A stretch of DNA of 64,000 nt from Nectonema munidae (lineage: Eukaryota > Nematomorpha > Nectonematoida > Nectonematidae), in contig JAUIRK010001036.1 in the NCBI GenBank assembly GCA_030549495.1, positions 126,501-190,500 on the forward strand, written 5' to 3'. The notes below the pieces were generated by a model that did no database searches, had not been told where the DNA came from, and saw only the letters and a program-made list of their open reading frames with translations. Shown here one piece after another: positions 12,024 to 23,600 of the stretch; positions within the stretch are counted from its first letter, which is position 1; each line of letters starts with the position of its first letter. Made by a program: the position numbers and the translations under genes.

Positions 12024-13450
12024 CATTGGTTCTCAACATTTTTTTATCATGGAGCTCTTTTATCTTGTATTTTAGGGGTGCACCGCCTCATAGCTATTTA
12101 ACAAAAGAAAAGCCTATTCTCAGTAATAATAATAATATAAAGAGCTGTTAGCAACGATCAAACATGGGACACATTGAAAATAAGCGTCTTAAGCCGTCTA
12201 TAAGAGTTATTTTTTACAAGTATACTGAATCGGGATGTATGGATCGATATAGACAGGTGGCCTTTATTTCAAGGTGACCGCTAAGACATGTTTTACTATA
12301 ATAATAATATAAACTAAAGACCCATCCTTGAGTACGGTAATGTTATAGAGCAACCTACCTGCATAAAAAATATGAAATCTTTGGAGAAAGTACAGCAACA
12401 TATAACCGAAAGAATGAAAGGCCTCACAGAACTGCACTATAAAGAACGATTGCAGACTCTGTCCTTACCACTTCTGTCATACAGATATAAAAGAAACGAC
12501 ATGATAACAGTATTTAACATCATAAATAAAAACATTCATGTTAATCGTGATATCCTACCCCCATTTTCTTCAAGATTTCAAAGAACTCATCAGTACAAAT
12601 TTATAAAAAGGCCACAAAAAAACCCCTTCGAAAAAAACTTTTTTTCCAAAAAAATTACCAACACCGGAAAAACCCCCCCCCGTATTGAATGAAACCTCCT
12701 TAATAAAACCCCCCCAAAAAACCCTGACCACTTCTGGAAAGATAAGATGTATACTCCTTCCTAGCTTAGTAACTCGGAATATCCTAGTTTTCTTATATTA
12801 ATCTTTTTTCCATAATTGTCACTTATATTATTCTCGATCAGTTTATGTTTTTCTTTTCCTTGAATTGATGCGATCATTACAGGCAAATTGCCTTTCTATT
12901 CGCTTAATAAATTATGTTGTTATAAACTAAAGACACAATTTTTAGATTTTTCGAAATATTTTTAAAACTTTGCTTTATTCGATGGTATATGCCTCCTGTG
13001 TAACTTTATAGTACAGAATATTTCCAATTTATTCTAAGATTCTCTATTTATTTAAAAATTTTATATTTAGCTAGTCTATGACAACATCTAATCTTTGCTA
13101 AATTGGAGGGAAGCAAATATGCTAATATGAAAATGATTGAGAGAAAATATTTATTTTAAATTTAATAAAAATTAAAATTTATGCTTTTTCTTGTTGTTAA
13201 ACCTTCATTGCTTTTGCCACTCACCAAAGCGTAGTTTAGGGATAAGCATTCATATATATTCCTTTTATATCAAAATGGGGTAAATTACAGTATAGAAGTT
13301 GTATTTTCAGTAATAACAACCTTTCTAAAATGGAATTATTGATGGAACACCAAAATATCAGTGTTGCCGTCAAATTTTTTTATTTTTTGCCTATGGAACC
13401 CCATCAATATTTCATAAAGTTCACCATCGTTCCCGTTTGAGAACCATCTT
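12024..13450. mobile_element. Charlie-like non-autonomous hAT remnant, interrupted by a LINE
   Basis: Left end CATTGGTTCTCAAC and right end GTTTGAGAACCATCTT resemble the CAGTGGTTCTCAACC ends of Charlie-type hATs. An exact 8-bp target duplication ATTTAGAA flanks it (12016-12023, 13451-13458). No transposase is seen. The LINE fragment at 12322-12920 inserted later. Confidence 0.7.
12322..12920 (+). mobile_element. 5'-truncated CR1/Jockey-type LINE fragment with target duplication
   Basis: Flanked by a 14-bp direct repeat TATAAACTAAAGAC (12308-12321 and 12921-12934), as expected for target-primed insertion. Inside, reverse-transcriptase C-terminal motifs are open from the first base: PILEYGNVI, SLEKVQQHITERMKGL, YKERLQTLSLPLLSYRYKR, NDMITVFNIINKN. 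Past about 12600 the sequence turns into odd homopolymer blocks before HFWKD, then a 3' untranslated region. A dead 5'-truncated copy. Confidence 0.85.
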
Positions 13451-13458
13451 ATTTAGAA

Positions 13459-14377
13459 CAATAACAATATTTTATTGTATTAGAATATAATATTTTTATT
13501 GAAGAACATAAAAAAGTTTATTTGCAAAATTGCAATATTCACGATGCCAATTTGCAGAAGGATAACGGGACTTGGTCACCCATACGCACACACAACCCCT
13601 ACATCAACGACTCACATTTTTATTCTCCTAAAAATTTAAAGCTAATTTAAATCTATCTGCATTGATGAAGTTTTGAATTTTTTTCTCAAAAATCGCACAG
13701 GCTTCAACTTCTTTAATATTTGACTTAATAATACAAAAAAAAAGATATTTTTTTATAAAAAATGCGCCCTTTTTTACCTCCACATTTTTATATTTTTTCA
13801 CTACACCACTGACACACACACAAAACAGTTGAGTAAAAAATCTGTTGTATAGAGTGATAGAAAAATTTTTGATTGAAAACTTTGTAGAAAGTACACACTT
13901 CTATTCAGCAAAATGAATAACGGTTTTATAACAAAATTGAACTTCATTATATCTATTAAAATAATAATTATTTCAGAAAAAAGATTTTTTCATTAATTTA
14001 ATTATATATTGATTACACGCGTAATCTAAGCGGATATGAATAAGTTTAAGATTTGTCACTCATCAGCCATTTTTGGTATTTGATGCTGTAAAAAATTTCT
14101 AGAATGAAAATCCATCTAACCTTTTTAGTATTGATACAAATATTTTCCATATTTCACCCATACCTAAACTGCTATTTCTTCAATATTCTTACGAAGAATC
14201 TCTTCCCTCGCCCTCTCCTGTTGTACTGTACTTTTTTCTATTTTTCCTATACGTGTTTCCGTGTGTGTGCATTTTAAAGTTCTTTTTTAAAATTTTCCTT
14301 TTTTTTAGAATGATATGCAAGATGTAATTTTAGATTAATTTTGTAGTGATTGCCTTCATTCTTCCAAACGAAATTTC
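13459..14377. other. Upstream flank of PC2
   Basis: No transposon recognised. A pyrimidine-rich stretch at about 14190-14308 ends in TTTTTTTTAG, which could be a 3' splice site of an upstream non-coding exon, with the coding exon beginning near 14309. No TATA box or initiator could be identified. Confidence 0.35.
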
Positions 14378-14674
14378 ATGCCAGACGGAAGAACAAGAAT
14401 TTCGTCTAGAACGAATGTAAAGAGTCTTTTTCAATGTCTTCTCAATCTACTTCTTTGCTTCACATTTAAAGATGTGATTTTGAATCTTGGGATCAGGTGT
14501 GATTCCGTTAAGTTTTCTGCTACTGCAAAGAATGTCTTTCCAAATCATTTGGCAAAAAAGGGAATATCTCCTCCTTCATTTCAACTTTTTACGTATCGTA
14601 AATTTGCTAAGAAAAATAAAGAAATTGTGAAGACAAAATTCCATAAAACTATGAAAAGAATTCAACAACGAGTT
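14378..14674 (+). CDS. PCSK2: PC2 coding exon 1: signal peptide and most of prodomain
   Basis: 99 codons ending at a strong donor (GTAAGT) in phase 0, matching exon 2. A basic N-terminus precedes a Leu/Phe/Cys-rich segment ([12 protein letters not shown]) that fits a signal peptide. The following FKDVILNL aligns with FTNHFLVEL of human PC2, and the stretch [13 protein letters not shown] aligns with the basic internal site of the prodomain. Identity to known PC2 prodomains is low, so this exon is assigned mainly by position, length and phase. Confidence 0.7.
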
Positions 14675-17600
14675 GTAAGTTGCATTTTATTGCCTTCTTT
14701 TTATCATTGTATGGCAAAGCATATATTCTATTTCCAGTTGGCAACTTTTCTAACTTTTGGGCCATAATTTACTACTTTTTCCAAACTACTAATACGATTA
14801 TTTGAATAGAAAAGAAAGAAGTAAAATTAATTCTTACTAATTATAAAATAACCATTACTATATAAAAAAAATTATAAGTAATAATAACGCTAAATAATTA
14901 TTTTTGTTTTTATGAAATTATTATTGTATTTAGATGGCGTTAATATGTCACATTATTTCCTATATTTTAACCATTTTTATAAAGTAAATTAATTTACATT
15001 GCCAAGGATTCTCATACAATATATAAGATAACTATATTGTTTTGAATTATCAAATCACCGAGGGGCACAATTAGCGGCTTTTATTAGACTTTAGTGTGCT
15101 CTTGGAATTGTGTGTACATATTTTGAAACCATGTTCTCAGTGTTGTTTCTTGTGACTTCAATAAATTTCTTTCTTTCATAAAATTTTATGATTGAATTTA
15201 CAAAAAAATCATATATAACATATTTTTCAATGATAACTAGAAAAGTGGATTTTTTAAATGTTTTTTTTTCATTTTTGCAATATATTCAAATACTTATACC
15301 ATTTTTAATTCTAAATTATCTTTTTTTAGTTCAAAATTGTTATTTTTCAATTCTAATTTTTCTTATTTAAATTCTAATTTGCCTTTTTTAAAATTGTAAA
15401 TTGACATTTTTAGCTAAAATGTCTTTTTTAAATCCCAAACGCTCTTTCTAAAATACAAATTAAAATTGAAAAAAGACAATTTAGGACTTAAAAAAATAAC
15501 TTGGATTTGAAAAAAGACTATTTTGATTTGAAAAAAGACAATTTCTAACTAAAAAAAAAGACAATTTAGAAGTAAAAATGTTATATATCTCTAATTATTT
15601 ATATTTTTTCTTTGATTTACTAATACAAAATTTTTAAAGTACATATCCTATAGCATATTAAAATTATTTATAGCTAACAGTAAATAAGTTCAATCTATTA
15701 GTAAAATAACTCATGCAATACTTTTTATAATTTACAACTGGTTTAGTAAAGTAATTTTTATCAAAGTTAAAATGTACTATTATATCAATATAATTATGCA
15801 TTGTTGAGATTACTCATTTAACTAATTGAGGTTAGCAGTTTGAGTTTTTAATGTATGCATTCTAGTTTGGAAAGTGGTACTTTCCAAAAAATTTTGTTCA
15901 AATAAGTAAACTTTGATACACTTTTTAGGCCGATTAATTTTGGTTTCATCTTTTTTTAAATGATTCTTGTTATCCAAAAAAATAATTATTTTTTGCATAA
16001 AAGGATTTTATTAATTTTAAAACATTTTTATATACACATTTATTTTAAAATAAGCATAATTATCAGAAAAATTCCGCCAATAAAATATCATTTACCTAGA
16101 TATACCTGCATCGCACAAAACTGTACTACTTAAAAAGCATAAATATCAAAAACCTTCTTTGAGGCAATCAACATCTCAAAATCACGTTCAAAAGGGATGC
16201 AAATAGAGGAAAAAATATATTTTTTACATCTTTTTTTTTATAATAACATCTTGTTCCTGTTATTTTTCTATTCCCTCATGTTAACGCCTTTTTTACTTTG
16301 CTTCATCCAGATTTGTCCCGTTTTTTGTTTTGCTGGTATATATGAATATATTAAAAAGAGTAATAAAATTTGACATATTTTTTGCATATTTTAATAATGA
16401 TTGCCCATTTCCAAAACTTCAATTTCGTTGCATGATCCAAGAAAAGTTACACTTTGAGACAAAAGCAGTAATTAACGGTTACCTTATACACAGCTAGCGC
16501 GCCAATTTGCTTCAAGATAAGCGAATACTCGAAACATCGGACTTTGGGTTGAGCATAGATTTTAACAAGTAAAACAGTTTCTTAAGGTCAGAACCACGAA
16601 AAACTTCGGCAAAAGTGAATCTTTGACTTTTCCGACATGGGATAAAACAAGAAAGCAACATAGAAGCCTTTCAAATACTTAAATATGATTGGTCGACAGG
16701 TATTTACTTTTACACAATGATTTGAAATAGCTTAGTATAATAAAATCTATCCTGTTAAGAAAGAATTATATTGTTTTAAAAAAACAGAATAACGAACTTT
16801 TTTTTGACTGAAGATGCAAATTAAGAGGAAATTGTATCATTTTTCATTGATATAATAATGTATTATTTGAAGGAATTCAATTTCTTCACTGAGAAAAATG
16901 TTTCACAGTATAGTTGATCTGTTTTATGAGGATTCCAGAAAAAATTGAAGTTTTCTATAAATTATATCAATAAATAACTTCTAGATTTTCTGAAATACAG
17001 CTCATGCTCGAGCTTGCATTCACACAAACACTAAATATGCACATTTACATCCACTTATATTTTTATTTTATAAACAGAATTTTATTTTTTAAAAAATTGC
17101 AACATCACCCTTGTACATAGTAGTTTAGTAACTCTGATATAACTTTCTCAATTTGGATGTATGTATTTCACAAAATATCTTGTTACATAATAAGTGACAA
17201 TTAATACTTCATTTTGATTGGTGAAAATAAATAATGAATTTCACTTTTGTTACACAAATTAATTAACTCACTTTACTTAATCTCAGTTATACGAAATCAT
17301 CATCATCATTGATTAATTTGTAAATCAAAACTATGAATGGATTAAATTAGTAATTGTAATAAAAAAATTTGGTGTCTCATGTTGGATTAATGTGTTTATT
17401 TTTAAATATTTACTATCATAATTTATTTATTTAAGCCTGAAGAAATGAAGAAGTTTAAAAGATTCAAAAAAGGTTTTAAAACTCTTGAAAATTACAAATC
17501 GCCAACCGATCCTTTATTTCAATTCCAATGGTACTTAGTAAGAAATTTCATAAGTTTTATTTTTTGTCAAAAAAATTACTTCTTATTCCTGGAATTTGCT

Positions 17601-20600
17601 TCGTGATGAAAGAAAAGTGACACTTCCAAATATCCATCTTTTTATTATTTTAGTTATAGGTCAGCACCCAACGAAGAAAATTCTTCCATGACTGGAAAGA
17701 ATTAAACTGTGGATGTCCAAATCAAGACCTAGAACAGCTACTTTAGAATTAACAGCCACCTTATTCATAAGTCGGACAGATAATTTACTTAGAGATGAGA
17801 TAATACCGGATATATCCAACGTCAAGTTAAAGCATAAATTTTAACATCTAGTGACTTATTGTTATGACTAAGAAAAACTTTGACAAAACAGAAAGATTTT
17901 GTCCCACATTCGGATACATAATCATGCACATATATACAAAATCACTGACATTGTCGTCACACACACATTCTGATTTGCCGCACACATTTCTGGAAGACAA
18001 ATTACTCATAAAGTGCAAGCTGGTGGTTTAAATATTATTTATTTTGGTTTCGGATTGGAGTAGAAAGAGATTCTAATTTTTTTTAACTGTAACAATGATT
18101 TTTTTTCAGAAAAACAAAGGACAGAATGGCGGAACTAAGCATTTGGATTTGAATGTCGAAGAAGCGTGGAACTTGGGTTATACGGGAAAGGGCGTGACGA
18201 TTGCCATCATGGACGACGGTATGTATTTATACATATATATTTTTTTCTTTTTCTCGTTCTTTGACAACTTGTTCACAAGAATTCAGAATAACAAATACTA
18301 TATAAGTAATATAGAAGTTTCATTAGATTGCTAATTCTCTAATAAATTCTTCACTTTCAAGTGATTTATATAACTTGATCGAAGAAAATATATCACTCTC
18401 TTGCCTAGTTTAGACTTATATGTTATTTAATTTACTCAAAAACTATCGGGTATACAAACAAGCCTACAAACTAAGTAAAAATAGAACAAACTAATTAACA
18501 ATACTTAACTAACTAATTACTCAACTTGGCACAGTGATAAGATAACACTAATCAACTAAGTTATAGCATATAAATAATACCTAATAAGATATATATTATC
18601 CTTTAATTTTTAGGAATTGACTATATGCATCCAGATTTAGTAGAAAGCTTCGTAATTTTTAAAATATTTTAAACTTACTTGTTAAGCTTTTTGAGCATAA
18701 TTTAATTAAAGTCTAAATTTATTTTAAGATGATAGAGGCAAGTTATGATTTTAGTAGCGATGATCCTTTCCCATATCCAAGATACACTGATGATTGGTTT
18801 AACAGGTTTTTTCTTTTTCATTTGTAATTTGTCAATATTTTTGCACCATTATTACTCTGATACGTGTTTTAGATAAAATTTTACATAGAATGAAATTTTC
18901 AATAAGTTAAAATTAAAGTTGTCTAATTATTTTTATGCATATTTTTAGTTGAACTCTGTGATTAAATTTCCTTCTTATTAATTTTATATATATAGTCTCT
19001 ATATAGTATCTTGCATTTGTACGAACTGTGAAAATGAATTATCAACTTGTAAATCAAAATATATTTTTGAGCTAAAGAATTCCAACTTTTTATGATTTTA
19101 TAGGCAATTTTTTGCATATATAAATATAATTTCTCATAAAAAACAAGTTTATTTTTCTATTAGAAAAAACTTAAAAATTTAAGTTTCAAAATTACTTTTA
19201 TTTTAAAATTTACCCCTCACACGCTATTCCAATATTGAGTAATGCATAGCTTAAACTTGTATAAATCATTCATACTAATGATATTTCTTGAGCATGCTCA
19301 TACTCTTAGCTGCAAAATATATAACAGGGCTTTTTATAACGAGTGCTTTAGTTTTGTCGCAATAATGTCTTTTGCATCTAATGTACAAACTATTATACTT
19401 TGTTGTAAGTAGTCACACGTCGTATCTGTTTTCTATTCGTCATGATAATAATTATTTTTTTCATACACACTTACTTTTACAATACTAATTGTTTTGTTCC
19501 AAAAAATGTCGCAACTTTTCCAATGAAGAGATCAAGTGTGGTAACATAATGTATTCTAGGGATCCACCTTTAGTTCGATCTTCTTCAAGAAAAATTTCAA
19601 AAGAAATGCCTCGTTCTATTTATAATCCTAGGGATGAACTAAGTGCATTTTGCTAATTTTATGATTATAATATCTTTTTGCAATTTCAAGTATTCACAAA
19701 TCTAAAAGTAAAGGATATCATAAAAATACTACGTTCATCAAAATTGTAAGAAAACTTATCCATCATTTATGAAATGATTTTCGCTTGATGAGCTCGAGAA
19801 GAAAGAAAGAAAATTGTCAAGTTAGCGGCAGTCAGAGAAGTTTGGACTATTTTTTACAAAAACTTGTTACAATGTTTGATCCCAGAAAGTACTCTGATCG
19901 TTGAGGAACAGTTTTATGGATATAGAGGACATATACCGAGAAGAACTTGCATTCCAAACAAGCCAAGAAAAAATAGCATTAAATTTTTTTTTCTAAAACT
20001 CCTAAGAATTCCATTTATAAAATTTTACATATTTTTGTTGAAAACATAACTTGGTTAAATTTATTAAATTTAGGTTTTCTTTTCGCAGTTTTGATAAATA
20101 TTTGGAACCTAACTGTTTTGAAGTCCAAATAACTAACATTTAAATTTATAATTATTTTTTTAATTTTTATTATATACATATTCGCATAAAGTTTTATTTA
20201 AAAATGGTAATGTTTTTATTTTATCATTATTAAAATCGAAAAATTATGGATAATCGGCATTTGTCGATGTGAATATCAGATACACATATTGTCTATATGG
20301 CAGGATTGCCAAATGTGGATTAAAATAGTCAATCCAGCTAATTTTAGCAGTTCTGGCCTAAAAAATGTACATTTTCTGAGCAACTTTTTTGGGCTAATAA
20401 ATACTAATTTGAGTATATAGCCATATTTTAAACATATGTTTTTCTGTTTTGAGGAAGAGAAAATTAAAATTGGATAAAATTCCTTTCTGTTCAATTACTT
20501 TTTGGAAAATTGGTATAATATTCAAAAATTCTTTGAAATCTCTCAATTTATGCGCAATGCCTGCAGCACTTATTCTAAAACACGTAAATCGTCTTATTTT

Positions 20601-23600
20601 ATAAAGTTTGTGTAAAAGAAGTCCAAGTTATTAGGTCAACAAAAGGCAACTTTTTATTAATAGCTCCAACTTTTTTAATAGTGCACTTTTTATAAGTGAT
20701 CTAAATTGTGTAAAAATTTAATAAGTTTACAAAGAGCAAGTATATAACAATTTTGGAATTGCTTTTATATACTGAAGAGTTCAGAAAGCAAACAAAAAAT
20801 TAATTATTTGATTTTTTTATTTTATTTGACAGGATCATTTTTAATATAGATAAAGAATTTTGACTACTCCATTCTCGCACATAAATAAAATAATAGAAAA
20901 ACGTAATCCTTGAATTTCACAATGAAAGGTGCATATGATTTATATAGAAATATCGAATTTGAAGATGTTGTGGTATGAAAAACTACCTGGAATAATAAAA
21001 AGGAAATCATAACATATGGGAAAAGAAGCATATCTACGCATATATATATATATATATACATATGCTCTTCTCTGCCACAGACAACAAAGAGGGGAAAGAT
21101 AAATTCCAGTGATTAAAAATCTTGTCTAAAGATCGTGCGTTTTCAAAAGAGAATAATTAAAAGTATTAGATCGTATCTTACAATATTAATAATAATTTGG
21201 AAGAGTGATTTTTTAGTTCTTTTTTTTTTGCTAATAAAGTCACCTTTTTGAAATCGTTAGGTCAATTTTTAAAGGGGTTATAGATCAACTTTGGTTCCTA
21301 AAGCCATAAGAATGTTATGAAGATTTCAATATACAACTTTTAGTTCTATTTGATCTTTTTTCGATTCTATTTTACCATTTTTTAGTTTTTTATTATATTT
21401 TTTTTTCATTTTCTATTTTATCTCTGTTCTATTTAATTCCAAGTAATAAAAAAAGATAAAAAGAAAATTTAATCAAAAACACCAAATAGAATGGAAAACA
21501 GATAAAATAATATTGAAAAAAGGTAAAAGAGTACTGAAAATGCTGTATCATAGATATTATTGACGTCTTTATACCGTATTATGTGCAAATTATAAAAACA
21601 GCTGCTGGAAGGGAAACAGAGAGGAGTACACAAATAATGTAGAAGAAATCAATGATATTGTTTCGATCAGATAAATTGCAAAAGATGATAATTGTTTGTA
21701 TCAATTTTTTTCTAAACATTAATTTATTAATAAAAATATTTTATCCATATATCATTATAAATTGAGTATACTGGAGCAGTTAGTTTTCCCTACTTTTTTC
21801 TGGGAGATGAAATGTTTTTTGGATTCTAGCAACCACCATGGGTAGTGCTTTTGTGCGAGAGGGATACTGGTGATATTCTCTTTGGTTCAAAATATAGATG
21901 GGATATGGTAAGTAGTGGATTACAAATTTAATATGCCTTGTTTTTCATTAGCCATGGAACTCGGTGTGCTGGAGAAATTGCTTCTGCCAAAGATAATGGT
22001 TTTTGTGGAGTGGGAATTGCATTTAACGCTAACATATCAGGTTAAACTTTTCAAATTTGTATATGTTTTTGCAAACAAGACTTAGCTGAGTATGCCTTTC
22101 CAAAATGTACTTCATCAATTAACTTTTGGAATTATAAACATTTTTCTTTAGGTAAAAAAAATTACAAACTTGTGTCAAGAAAATGTTAGCATCATTTAAT
22201 ACTTAACTCACTAACTACTTCAATAACTAACCTACTCATTCAATTTAAGTACTTAAATAAATATTATTATAACAAAAATCAAGTGTAAGAATTTTTTCAT
22301 TATTATTATATTTGCACAATTCAATACATGATTTTAAAATCAATTTTTTCAATGTCACACAATGTTATTATCATTATATTTTTACAATTCACCTTGATAA
22401 TAAAATAAAAGAGCTAAAATTATAGAAGCCTTTTTGAATTATAAAAATATTTATTAATGACAAACATTAAATTTCATTACTTTTTGTAGGAATTCGCATG
22501 CTTGATCAACCCTATATGACAGACTTGATTGAAGCTTCTTCAATGAGCTACAAGCCTAATTTGATTGACATTTATTCTGCTAGTTGGGGTCCTACAGATG
22601 ATGGTAAAACTGTGGATGGACCAAGAAATCTAACTATGAATGCTCTGGTTAATGGCGTAAATGAAGTATGTCATGTATCTTAATAATTGTATATCTGTGA
22701 TTTGATTGGCTGAAATTATCCACTATATCTCTTAAAATATATATAGTGCACACCCCCCCCCCCCCCCTCGTCATTGAAATTTCTTTTCACGCTGTTTGTA
22801 AATGTTATCATTTTGGAAGCTAACTACCTCATTATCTGAGCAAACAACTTTTTAACGACTTAATTAACTCTGAAAAAAACCAAGCAATTATCTAGCCTCA
22901 AGTCTCATGAAATAAATTGTATTAACAAGATAAGATCTAGATATATATCCAGAGTGAGAATATTTTTTAACGTTAAATGTTTTTCAAAAAGTTAACAAAA
23001 CAATTAACTAAATATGTAATTATGTTTTAAGTAACTAATATATCTACCTTCTAAATAAATAGAACAACAACTATTCAATTTACTACTCGATTATTTTGGC
23101 ATTTTAATGGTCTTTACTTAAATTCAAACAAAAAAAAAGTTAAATTGAAAAGGATAGAACTTGAAAAAGGACGAACTAAAAGTTAAAACGCAAAAATATA
23201 TTGGGAGACCAAGTGGTATAAACGTGTGGTTGTTTTATTGACTAGGGCAATGTCAATCAAATGGCTTTTTATGAGTTTCTTAGAAAAAATGTGAATTTAT
23301 TTAGGGCAGAAATGGTTTGGGAAATATTTACGTGTGGGCGTCTGGAGATGGGGGTGAGTTGGATGATTGCAATTGTGATGGCTACGCCGTATCCATGTGG
23401 ACCATTTCTATAAATTCAGCGATCAACAATGGACAGAATGCTAAGTATGACGAAAGTTGCGCTTCGACACTGGCGTCGACTTTCAGTAACGGCGAAGATC
23501 CCTTCTTCTATGGAATAGTATTGCTTCATTATACATTTATTGACACTTTTTTAACCCATGGAAATTTTTTTGGTGGACAGATGTTAAGTCTTTTTTTAGT

